Source of the DNA: CAVRUH01 sp963822595
Lineage (GTDB): Bacteria; Chlamydiota; Chlamydiia; Chlamydiales; Waddliaceae
Direction of reading: 5' to 3'
Assembly: GCA_963822595.1 (NCBI GenBank)
Contig: CAWGIG010000001.1
Coordinates: 248,001 to 312,000 of the forward strand
DNA: 64,000 nt
Within the stretch, counting starts at the first letter, position 1. Every line of letters begins with the position of its first letter. Positions 36,932 to 44,289 of the stretch are shown here, piece after piece. Below the pieces are notes generated by a model. It had not been told where the DNA came from and ran no database searches. It saw only the letters and a program-made list of their open reading frames with translations. A program made the translations under genes and the position numbers.

Positions 36932-37297
36932 TTACAACTTCTCTGACTTTTTAAAACGATATGGACCACCCACTACATCCAACATTATATTCAAACAAAG
37001 CAGGTTTACATGAGCATCGTTTTGGCCCAAACGTACTGCGTGAGTATACATTTCCCTTGCTGTGGTGAGATCAATAGAACCACCATAGCCATACTGAAAC
37101 ATTACCCCCAGTACATTCATCGCATTTGCATTACCTTTAAGTGCAGACTGAATAAATAGAAGTCTAGCTTCCGGTAGATTCTGAAATGCCCCATTCTGTG
37201 AATGCTCCATGCCACGATCATATAGTTGATTTGAAATTGCGATATCTTTTTCTGTGGGGCGTGGATTATTTGAACCTATTTGTTGAACTGGATTCAT
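36932..37297 (-). CDS. Sel1-like repeat protein (third of three)
   Basis: 121 residues. It has a short N-terminus (MNPVQQIGSNNP) and then Sel1/TPR-like helices (ARLLFIQSALKGNANAMNVL, GYGGSIDLTTAREMYTHAVRLG). The 'G-A/L-x5-G-YGxGG' pattern is the Sel1 signature. Sel1 proteins bind other proteins, and some act as effectors in Legionella. It is one of three close paralogues in tandem, 28 bp after the previous one, with AAGGAAGGT ribosome site. Confidence 0.85.
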   Translation of the reverse strand: MNPVQQIGSNNPRPTEKDIAISNQLYDRGMEHSQNGAFQNLPEARLLFIQSALKGNANAMNVLGVMFQYGYGGSIDLTTAREMYTHAVRLGQNDAHVNLLCLNIMLDVVGGPYRFKKSEKL

Positions 37298-37324
37298 TTT
37301 TTACCTTCCTTTAAATTATTTTTT

Positions 37325-37693
37325 CTAAATGCCATCATTAACGTCCGGTCCTACAAAACTATAGGCACCAAACACAGATGTCACCATATCACGCATACAT
37401 AACAGATTAAACAACGCGCCCTTATGGCCTAAACGTATAGCCTCCTCATAAACGTAGCTAGCCTTATTCAGATCAATAGGACCACCTTCTCCATACTGAA
37501 ACATAAACCCAAGTCTATCCATTGCATTCGCATTTCCTAAGATTGCGGCCTCTTGAAATAGACGTCTAGCTTGCGTTAAATCCTGAACTCTTCCTGTATT
37601 TGAAAACTGAACGCCCCGCTCAAAAAGTTGAGTTGAAACTTCAGTCCTTGTAAATGTTGCTCTCGGAGCTGAATTGTTTGAAACTTGATTCAT
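37325..37693 (-). CDS. Sel1-like repeat protein (second of three)
   Basis: 122 residues, paralogue of its neighbours: ARRLFQEAAILGNANAMDRL and FMFQYGEGGPIDLNKASYVY. It begins MNQVSNNSAPRAT. The length holds about two Sel1 repeats only, so it probably needs a partner or forms oligomers. No signal peptide. Confidence 0.85.
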   Translation of the reverse strand: MNQVSNNSAPRATFTRTEVSTQLFERGVQFSNTGRVQDLTQARRLFQEAAILGNANAMDRLGFMFQYGEGGPIDLNKASYVYEEAIRLGHKGALFNLLCMRDMVTSVFGAYSFVGPDVNDGI

Positions 37694-37710
37694 TTTTTAC
37701 CTTCCTTAAG

Positions 37711-38067
37711 TTATTCTTTTTTAAAAATATGAGGTCCAAACACTTCTTCGACCAATAGATTCAAACAGTATATGTTTAAATAAGATTCCGTGTAACCTAA
37801 AAGCACTGCTTTATTATACATTGCCAATGCTCCATTCAAATCCATAGGACCCCCTAATCCATACTGATACATAAACCCAAGTCTATCCATTGCAAGGGCA
37901 TTTCCTTTCTCTGCGGACTGAAGAAATAAAAGTCTCGCTTCAGGTAGATTCTGATGTATTCCTTTTCGTGCAAATTCAGAGCCACGTATATAAAGTTGCC
38001 TTGAAAGTTCAATTTCAGCTTCTGAAAATGTTAGCTTTGGAGCTGTATTAATTAAAACTGGATTCAT
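37711..38067 (-). CDS. Sel1-like repeat protein (first of three)
   Basis: 118 residues: ARLLFLQSAEKGNALAMDRL, FMYQYGLGGPMDLNGALAMY. It is the first gene of the tandem set; the intergenic spacers of 17 and 27 bp and identical GGAAGGT ribosome sites imply one transcript. The 190 bp upstream to the divergent gene at 38271 holds the shared promoter region, which is AT-rich. Confidence 0.85.
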   Translation of the reverse strand: MNPVLINTAPKLTFSEAEIELSRQLYIRGSEFARKGIHQNLPEARLLFLQSAEKGNALAMDRLGFMYQYGLGGPMDLNGALAMYNKAVLLGYTESYLNIYCLNLLVEEVFGPHIFKKE

Positions 38068-38270
38068 TTTTCACCTTTCTTTGAATTATTTCTAATTATT
38101 TTTATCATAAACAAATGAAGATCTTTCATTTAATAAAAAAATTATAACAAATAGTTGTTATTGTGTCTAATAATATTATTGAATTTAGAACTAGTAACGA
38201 AAATTTCTTTCGCTTGCCAAAAAATGAGTGAAATCCTATTTTGTAATTAAGTTTATCGGAGGAGAACTCT

Positions 38271-38864
38271 ATGACTTCATTATCAGGAAGCATCATCATC
38301 AATGACTATAGCGGAGTAGGTGCAAGCGCGCCCATCGAATTAGAGGAAAGAAAGCCTAGATTACCTCTTCCAACCGCTCCTCAAATTCCTCAAGAAAATG
38401 ATATCCATGCAGTCCATGTCATCCCAAAGGATGACATCATAGCCATTCTTAAAATCATCCATGAAAATCCTAATCTCCGCCAAGAACTCATTAGACAATT
38501 TAGCGATGATCATCCCCTATCCCCCGCTGCAAAAGAATTTCTCAATGAAGACCTCACTTCTTCTCTAATATATATACAAGATAATGCAAAGGCTGAGGAA
38601 TGGTTATACCAAAAAAATCATCAAATTCAGGTAAAGGAAGAGGATGAATGGTATCCACAGGATAAACCCACAACTACTTCCTCCTTTAAATATTCCTATA
38701 TTGTAACAACTCCCTTTAAAGCCGTATGTTGGACAATAAATTCGATTGATAAAATAGTCCATATTGCCAAAAAGGTCATGCTGCCTATCGGTATTGCCGT
38801 TACCATTGCTCAAAGTCCATTAACTCCAGTTATTCTCCACATCATAAAAAAAATGATTATCTAA
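38271..38864 (+). CDS. Hypothetical protein with a C-terminal hydrophobic segment
   Basis: 197 residues. The N-terminus is Pro-rich (RKPRLPLPTAPQIPQENDI), and the C-terminus has one or two hydrophobic stretches (VMLPIGIAVTIAQSPLTPVI). The GGAGGAG ribosome site is strong. Its stop overlaps the start of the phosphoribosyltransferase gene (TAATG), so they are co-translated. Family not recognised; tail-anchored or Inc-like placement is possible. Confidence 0.75.
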   Translation: MTSLSGSIIINDYSGVGASAPIELEERKPRLPLPTAPQIPQENDIHAVHVIPKDDIIAILKIIHENPNLRQELIRQFSDDHPLSPAAKEFLNEDLTSSLIYIQDNAKAEEWLYQKNHQIQVKEEDEWYPQDKPTTTSSFKYSYIVTTPFKAVCWTINSIDKIVHIAKKVMLPIGIAVTIAQSPLTPVILHIIKKMII

Positions 38865-39499
38865 TGATATTCAAAGACAGACAAGATGCAGGGAGACAGT
38901 TAGCAAAAGCTCTAAGCCAGTATAAGAAACAAAAAGATACTATTGTCATTGGCCTACCTAGAGGCGGAGTCGTCCTTGCTTATGAAGTTGCCAAAGCGCT
39001 GAGTCTCCCTCTTGATATCACCTGTCCTAGAAAAATCGGTGCCCCATTAAATCCTGAATTTGCCATCGGCGCCATCACGGAGACCGGTGAAGGAATATTC
39101 AACGAAAGTGTCATAGCCACGTTAGGGATATCGCCATCGTACCTCCAAAAAACCATCGAAAAAGAAAAAATCGAAGCGCAAAAGAGATTGGATAAATTCA
39201 GAGACGGCAAACCCCCTAGAAATTTTCAAGGAAAGACATTGATTATTGTCGACGATGGCCTTGCCACAGGATCGACAATGAAAGCTGCGATATTATCCAT
39301 GCGGACGGTAGGCGCCGAAAAAATCGTGATGGCAGTTCCCATTGCTCCACCCAAAACACTTCAAGAGATTAGCCAAATGGTCGACGAAGCCGTCTGCTTG
39401 GATACTCCTTATTTCTTTCAGGCCGTCGGGCAGTTTTATAAGTATTTTAACCAAACATCCGATGAAGATGTGATTAAATTAATTAAAGATAGCGCATAA
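38864..39499 (+). CDS. Phosphoribosyltransferase family protein
   Basis: 211 residues with the type I PRTase fold. The PRPP-binding loop is IIVDDGLATGSTMKAAI (acidic pair plus TGST), and PRGGVVLAYEVAKALSLPLD is at the N-terminus. This subgroup (Rv0571c-like) often occurs fused or beside a dienelactone-type hydrolase, and such a hydrolase is convergent here with a 17-bp overlap. The substrate is unknown. Confidence 0.9.
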   Translation: MIFKDRQDAGRQLAKALSQYKKQKDTIVIGLPRGGVVLAYEVAKALSLPLDITCPRKIGAPLNPEFAIGAITETGEGIFNESVIATLGISPSYLQKTIEKEKIEAQKRLDKFRDGKPPRNFQGKTLIIVDDGLATGSTMKAAILSMRTVGAEKIVMAVPIAPPKTLQEISQMVDEAVCLDTPYFFQAVGQFYKYFNQTSDEDVIKLIKDSA

Positions 39500-40136
39500 A
39501 CCAATCTCGAGACAATTCGGCAGCATACTCTAGAGTCCCGGGTTCCTCAAAAAGATGCGTGGCCCCGGGAACAATTTTAAGACTCACATCCCCCTTCATT
39601 TCCGCTTTGGCCTCTTTATTTAATTGAATGACCTCTGAGTCCAGTTCTCCGACAATCATTAATGTGGGTGCCGTGACAGCCTCTAAAGCTTTGGCGGCAA
39701 GGTCAGGCCTGCCCCCTCTAGAAACAACTGCATGGATATCCTTTGGTCTTAATGAAGCCGCTACGAGAGCAGAAGCGGCACCTGTGCTCGATCCTATCAA
39801 GCCAAATTGTAAATCTTTAGTATCGCCTTGAGCCTTTAGCCAGTCGATTGAGCCAACGACACGCTTCGAAAGAAGAGGAATATCGAAGCGATGTTCTCGA
39901 GTTTGAATATCTACCGTTTCTTCCTCAAGCGTGAGTAAATCCATGAGTAAGGTTCCGAGACCTGCAGCATTAAAGACTTTTGCAACAAATCGATTGCGAG
40001 GGCTGTGTCGGCCGCTGCCACTCCCGTGAGCAAAAACAACAATTCCTGTAGCTCCTAAAGGAACATTGAGATTCCCTTCGAGAGTGACGCCGCCGGTAGG
40101 AATATGTACTAATCTATCCATGCCCTGATTTTCCAC
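39483..40136 (-). CDS. Alpha/beta hydrolase (dienelactone-hydrolase-like)
   Basis: 217 residues. IVVFAHGSGSGRHSPRNRFV forms the oxyanion loop, GLIGSSTGAASAL the nucleophile elbow (Ser in GSSTG), with a C-terminal GATHLF His and an Asp in VGELDSEV. It is the typical partner of the phosphoribosyltransferase at 38864-39499; the two overlap tail to tail. Physiological substrate unknown. Confidence 0.88.
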   Translation of the reverse strand: MENQGMDRLVHIPTGGVTLEGNLNVPLGATGIVVFAHGSGSGRHSPRNRFVAKVFNAAGLGTLLMDLLTLEEETVDIQTREHRFDIPLLSKRVVGSIDWLKAQGDTKDLQFGLIGSSTGAASALVAASLRPKDIHAVVSRGGRPDLAAKALEAVTAPTLMIVGELDSEVIQLNKEAKAEMKGDVSLKIVPGATHLFEEPGTLEYAAELSRDWFMRYL

Positions 40137-40152
40137 ATTCCTTTATTTTTTT

Positions 40153-40674
40153 CTACAACTTTTGAAGGATTTTATATTTCATTTCCTCAACTTTGACGAG
40201 CAATCCGCGAGTCCGCAAATCCACTTCATAGGGGGGTTTTAAAGTAAATTTTTCGGGAAGTTGTTTTAAAGCCCAATCCTTACATTGCTTCATGAGACCA
40301 TGCATTTTTTGAAGCTCGGGTCGATTTATACCTTCGTTGTACATTGTAACGATATGGTTTTTTGTCAATTTTCGGATGATTTGACAGCAGTAGATCCCTA
40401 AAACGATAATTAATCGATTGAGAGCGACTTCAACGATGTCATTGGTATGGGGTGAATAGAGGGGGGGTGAATCGATAATGGTGCAGGAAATATGGTTGAT
40501 TTGAGTATCCACGTTCACCCCTGCTTGATTCGCTGACTGAATTTTTTCTTGTGTAAAGTTGATGAGTTGATGTAGGTCATCGAGAGAATATTTTTTTTCT
40601 CTTGGGCCTTTGATTTTTGACATAACACCACCGACAGGACATGGCGGCGGGGACGGTATTTCATGAGTATTCAT
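40153..40674 (-). CDS. Hypothetical protein, 173 aa
   Basis: A helical protein beginning MNTHEIPSPPPCPVGGVMSK. It has a moderately hydrophobic helix (LNRLIIVLGIYCCQIIRKLT) but no signal peptide. It lies 16 bp upstream of the hydrolase gene and is probably co-transcribed with it. Family not recognised. The ribosome site AAAGGAGGTAGT is strong. Confidence 0.72.
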   Translation of the reverse strand: MNTHEIPSPPPCPVGGVMSKIKGPREKKYSLDDLHQLINFTQEKIQSANQAGVNVDTQINHISCTIIDSPPLYSPHTNDIVEVALNRLIIVLGIYCCQIIRKLTKNHIVTMYNEGINRPELQKMHGLMKQCKDWALKQLPEKFTLKPPYEVDLRTRGLLVKVEEMKYKILQKL

Positions 40675-40861
40675 TAGACTACCTCCTTTAGGGAAAACAT
40701 TACCCTTCCTTCTGGTTAACTTATTATAGATTTTTTGTAAATGTTCAAGCCACGAAGTTCAGGAAGAAACCGAAGGACACGCGAAGATTCAAAAAATAAT
40801 TTTAAAAATATTAGTATTTATGTTACTGCTCAAAAGAAGCCTCTATTTTAATAGATAAAGA

Positions 40862-41689
40862 GTGAAAACGAAAAAAATGAATAAATGGTTAAGCGCAATA
40901 CTTGTGTCTCTATCTCTCCCAGTCACTCTTATGGGAATCACTAAAAGCGCTGTAGTTCAAGAGAAACATGATTTTTTCACTTCTGCGGAATATAGCTATT
41001 ACGGCTCCGAACACATCTGGAACAAAAAGGGTGAGAAAAAGCCTGCTCACGATGATTTCATATTGAATGGAGTGGAAGCTTATTTCGAATATGGATTAAC
41101 CGATGAAGACACCCTCGTGGCAACAGTTGGATGGGGACATATTCACGAAACCCTAAACGGTGGAACGAAGGGTTACAACGATTTAATTTTGGGGTGGAAA
41201 AGACATATTGGCGAAGTGTGGTGCCATGTTTTAGCCTTGGAATTGGATGCAATTATCCCCCTCGAAAAGGATTATGAACCCGGTTTATGTTACAGTCGCT
41301 ATGGAGCAGAGTTAAACGCTCTTGCCTCAAAAAGTTTTTTCTTGTGGGATACTTATGCCTGGTATGATTTACGCCTCGGATATCTTTGGTATTCCGGATT
41401 TCCCTCTGATCAAATACTCGCGGATGCTTCCATTAATTTTCATCCTATGCCAAGAGTTTTCATTAAAGTCGGCGGTTTTTTGGAATATGGACTTTTCAAT
41501 GGGCATTCAAGAAATGACCGCAGCTTGTTCTTCTACAATCCGAATTATAGACTATTAACCGGAGAAGTTGAAATTACCGTTTGCCTGAATCGTGGAATCT
41601 CTTTTGTCGCAGGATACGATAGGTTTGTCTGGGGAGAAAATGTCGGGTATGGAGGGAGATTTTATGCCGGAACACAATATCAATTTTAG
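40862..41689 (+). CDS. Predicted outer-membrane beta-barrel protein
   Basis: 275 residues from a GTG, or 270 from the ATG at 40877; no good ribosome site decides. A signal peptide follows (WLSAILVSLSLPVTLMG). Alternating aromatic strands (AYFEYGLTDEDTLVATVGWG, YDLRLGYLWYSGF) and the final Phe in GTQYQF, the outer-membrane assembly signal, point to a barrel. It is 9 bp before another exported protein, so the two may work together. No named family. Confidence 0.78.
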   Translation: MKTKKMNKWLSAILVSLSLPVTLMGITKSAVVQEKHDFFTSAEYSYYGSEHIWNKKGEKKPAHDDFILNGVEAYFEYGLTDEDTLVATVGWGHIHETLNGGTKGYNDLILGWKRHIGEVWCHVLALELDAIIPLEKDYEPGLCYSRYGAELNALASKSFFLWDTYAWYDLRLGYLWYSGFPSDQILADASINFHPMPRVFIKVGGFLEYGLFNGHSRNDRSLFFYNPNYRLLTGEVEITVCLNRGISFVAGYDRFVWGENVGYGGRFYAGTQYQF

Positions 41690-41698
41690 GAGTCGTTC

Positions 41699-42478
41699 AT
41701 GAAACTCAGAGGATTTCTTTTTGTTTGGTTCTTGTGCGCAAGCACCCCACATTTAGATGCAATATCACCTAATCCCTATGTTAAAGATAAAGTTTGGGAC
41801 GAAGTTGAACCCTTTTTGATACCTGACGACCACCCCGTCAAAGCAAAGCTTGATGCGATATTTACAGATAGACGAGCTACAACAAGCATCAAAACCATGG
41901 AGAAAGCCGGGTTCGAAAATGTTGTTCCTCAAAGATTTACACACATTATTGTAACAAAACATCCTGAACTTGAAGGATATGTGATCAAAGCTTATCTCGA
42001 TGCTCAGCGGTATCATAAAAACAAGCCTGAGCATTATTTCTATATTCTACGGGCCCAGGGCGCCCGTAAAATTCAAGCTTTGCTCGATGAAAAAGGCTGG
42101 AATGATCAATTCAAAGTCCCGAAAAAATGGATTTACCCTTTACCTATTGAACCCTCACCTCCGGAGGAACTTATTCGTAGGAATTTTATTCTTGTGGAAG
42201 AAGACATGAATATCGTGGAAAGTTCGACAAACAGGAGCTATTGGAAAAGCGAATTGGTTACCTATGAATTAATTGACAAATTCTTTTATATCGTCAATGA
42301 ATTAGGCCTCTTAGACAGTGCTAATTCTGCAAATGCTCCCTTCTCAAATGATGGACGCATTGCTTTCGTTGACACCCAATGCTATGATACCTGGCCTATA
42401 AGCTACTTTAAGCTCACGCCCTATTTATCAAAAGAAATACGCTCTTATTGGAAGCAACTCATAAAAGAAAAAGGATAG
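41699..42478 (+). CDS. Exported hypothetical protein, 259 aa
   Basis: Signal peptide (MKLRGFLFVWFLCASTPHLD). The mature part is mixed alpha/beta with several conserved-looking blocks (FTHIIVTKHPELEGYVIKAY, RNFILVEEDMNIVESS, GRIAFVDTQCYDTWP). It faintly recalls kinase-like folds (HPELEGYVIK, then VDTQ), but no catalytic triad is certain. It sits 9 bp downstream of the barrel gene. No named family. Confidence 0.75.
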   Translation: MKLRGFLFVWFLCASTPHLDAISPNPYVKDKVWDEVEPFLIPDDHPVKAKLDAIFTDRRATTSIKTMEKAGFENVVPQRFTHIIVTKHPELEGYVIKAYLDAQRYHKNKPEHYFYILRAQGARKIQALLDEKGWNDQFKVPKKWIYPLPIEPSPPEELIRRNFILVEEDMNIVESSTNRSYWKSELVTYELIDKFFYIVNELGLLDSANSANAPFSNDGRIAFVDTQCYDTWPISYFKLTPYLSKEIRSYWKQLIKEKG

Positions 42479-42480
42479 AG

Positions 42481-42515
42481 AAGGGGTCAGGCCTCGAGGT
42501 CATAAAGGGGTCAGG
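42481..42515. repeat. Family A repeat copy 6, left part (split by the IS)
   Basis: AAGGGGTCAGGCCTCGAGGT followed by CATAAAGGGGTCAGG. The insertion sequence begins right after. With the right part (44196-44282) it would form one continuous palindrome, in which a short outer copy flanks the normal one. Confidence 0.9.
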
Positions 42516-42535
42516 CCTAGGGTGTTGATTTGAGC

Positions 42536-43753
42536 TTAAATGACCCCCTCTAAAGTCTCGTCAATTTTTGTCTCATTATTATCATTGAAAAATTTTCTTC
42601 TTAGACTTGCCATACTAGTGCCAACCTTATCTTTAATCCATTTTAAACCTTCTTTAACTGATACTTTTTCCATAGTTTTTTTAACTGTACCCTCATCCTT
42701 TTCAGGTCCAACAAACGTACAAATTCCAAGCACATTTCCTGTAACTCCCTGGATCCCCTCATTTATTGCTTTATACTTTCCAAAAATTGACTCAAGAACT
42801 TCCGTTGAACAAATAAGGGTTTGTCCATCGTCCAGTTTTAAAACTTCTTCTAAAAGAGCATTCAGTGCATTCTCAATAAACTTTTGCAACTTCTCACTTT
42901 CTATAGAGGCTTCCTCAAAGAATGTTTTTAAATGTCGATATACTTCCACTGAAGCACCAAATGTTCGGACGATTTCACTGATCATTCCCACTGTTTGATA
43001 GATAAAGCTCCATTCTTCTAAGTCAGTTTTAAACCCCACAATCCAACCTAAATAGTCTTGAAATCGTTCCTCCGAAATACTATTTAATCTTCCATTGGCT
43101 TTGGCACTTAAAACTTTCTCTGGCCAATTTACCATGAAGCCAATATTCATGAATCGCGCTTTTTCACGTTGCTTTGCAGGCATTATCGCTGCTAATTCAG
43201 TTTGAAAGGCTCTCTTTCTTGTTGTATTAAGTTCTTGTATAAACGCTTTCCATCTGAAATCGTCTCTTAAGTCATGCTCAACTAAATTTGAAAGCTTGTG
43301 ACCAATGTCATGTAATATTTTTGTGGTTTTATTCTCTAGTTGGAACGATTTAGTACCCTTCTTAATATCAGAACCTCGATCGATAATAGTAGCTAAAAAT
43401 TTCCCTCCCACGCGGGCTACAGAATCATTTAACGCCTTATGGACAAATTCACCATCGGATTTCTCAGTAGGATATAATCCAAGAACTTCCACATCACTAT
43501 GGGTTAATATCAAATTCTCCTTCTTTTCCAAATTGCTCATCCTAACTCCGAGAATTGCTAAACATTTCATTTTCCCAAGGCTAATTGTTAAATCACCTAT
43601 AGCAACCCAATCATTGGCTGTTTCTAGAGGTAATTGCAGGTTATAGCATCCATTGCGTATGATCCACTGACGAACAGTTGTGTGGTGAGGGATTGATATC
43701 TCGATTTGTTTTGCAAACACTTCCAAAACTCGAATAATTTTTCGACAACCCAT
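42536..43753 (-). CDS. Transposase, OrfB (DDE-type candidate)
   Basis: 405 residues. It begins with a helix-turn-helix-like part (EISIPHHTTVRQWIIRNG) and then an RNase-H-like core with acidic candidates in DWVAIGDLTISLG (D48/D54), IIDRGSDIKKG (D124) and STEVLESIFGKYK (Glu). It lies between perfect terminal inverted repeats, which makes the transposase call strong although I cannot name the IS family. The frame continues upstream of the ATG without a stop to the poly-A run at the end of OrfA, so an OrfAB fusion by slippage is possible. Confidence 0.85.
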   Translation of the reverse strand: MGCRKIIRVLEVFAKQIEISIPHHTTVRQWIIRNGCYNLQLPLETANDWVAIGDLTISLGKMKCLAILGVRMSNLEKKENLILTHSDVEVLGLYPTEKSDGEFVHKALNDSVARVGGKFLATIIDRGSDIKKGTKSFQLENKTTKILHDIGHKLSNLVEHDLRDDFRWKAFIQELNTTRKRAFQTELAAIMPAKQREKARFMNIGFMVNWPEKVLSAKANGRLNSISEERFQDYLGWIVGFKTDLEEWSFIYQTVGMISEIVRTFGASVEVYRHLKTFFEEASIESEKLQKFIENALNALLEEVLKLDDGQTLICSTEVLESIFGKYKAINEGIQGVTGNVLGICTFVGPEKDEGTVKKTMEKVSVKEGLKWIKDKVGTSMASLRRKFFNDNNETKIDETLEGVI

Positions 43754-43829
43754 TGAGGCATGTCCATATAAATCGAGTGTTAATTTTATAATTTTTGTGA
43801 AGAAGCGGTGACGATAAGGTTTTTCACCC

Positions 43830-44084
43830 TCATTTAGGACGTTTTTTTTTTAGATTTTCAATTAGTTTTTCTTGTTGTGCAATCTTTTTACTAGCTGCTT
43901 CTAATTGATCTTGAAGATTTTGTTTTTCTGAAATTACATCTTTTAATCGCGCCTCTTTGGCCTTTAAGACCATGGCAAGCTTTTCACTTTCTTCACGACG
44001 TAAAGTTGCTTTTATTTTCCACTCTTCCCGGCCAGCCTCAGCTCTTTGAATTCTTTTGTAATCAGGTGTCTTATCTGTAGCCAT
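43830..44084 (-). CDS. Coiled-coil OrfA of the insertion sequence
   Basis: 84 residues, nearly all coiled coil (KLAMVLKAKEARLKDVISEK and LIENLKKKRPK). It lies inside the element, upstream of the transposase. It ends just after a run of ten As (43841-43850). A +1 shift or RNA-polymerase slippage there would join it to the transposase frame via NEGEKPYRHRFFTKII. OrfA would give dimerisation, as in other two-ORF elements. Confidence 0.8.
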   Translation of the reverse strand: MATDKTPDYKRIQRAEAGREEWKIKATLRREESEKLAMVLKAKEARLKDVISEKQNLQDQLEAASKKIAQQEKLIENLKKKRPK

Positions 44085-44195
44085 GTTATACCTTGCAAAA
44101 TAGAGTTGAGGCGATCATATCAAATATTAAAATATAGAGACAACATTTAAATGATTCTTGAGTATCAATATTTTTGCTCAAATCAACACCCTAGG

Positions 44196-44282
44196 TCAGG
44201 CCTCGTAGTTCTGATTTGCGATTTCGCAAATCAGAACTACGAGGCCTGACCCCTTTATGACCTCGAGGCCTGACCCCTTTAT
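44196..44282. repeat. Family A repeat copy 6, right part
   Basis: TCAGGCCTCGTAGTTCTGAT continues into a perfect centre TTGCGATTTCGCAA and a full right arm, then a second outer arm (ATGACCTCGAGGCCTGACCCC). It completes the palindrome split by the IS. Confidence 0.9.
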
Positions 44283-44289
44283 GACCTCC

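Larger units (their letters stand above)
42516..44195. mobile_element. Two-ORF insertion sequence inside a family A repeat
   Basis: About 1.68 kb. The ends are perfect 20-bp inverted repeats CCTAGGGTGTTGATTTGAGC (42516-42535 and 44176-44195). If these are the true ends, a 5-bp duplication TCAGG flanks it. Because CC/GG at the ends is ambiguous, a 9-bp duplication (GGTCAGGCC) with 18-bp ends TAGGGTG... reads equally well. Both open frames are intact, so this copy is recent and may be active. Confidence 0.92.

Noticed and set aside
40740..40790. CCACGAAG/GGACACGCGAAG words as a hairpin like families B and C
   Set aside because: The words occur in one direction only at this place (and once near 48232), with no inverted partner.
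41699..42478. The exported 259-aa protein as a protein kinase
   Set aside because: Some blocks are faintly kinase-like, but no glycine loop, HRD or DFG equivalents can be identified.
42540..42998. A 152-residue plus-strand frame opposite the transposase
   Set aside because: It has low-quality composition and lies wholly antisense to a well-supported gene between terminal repeats.
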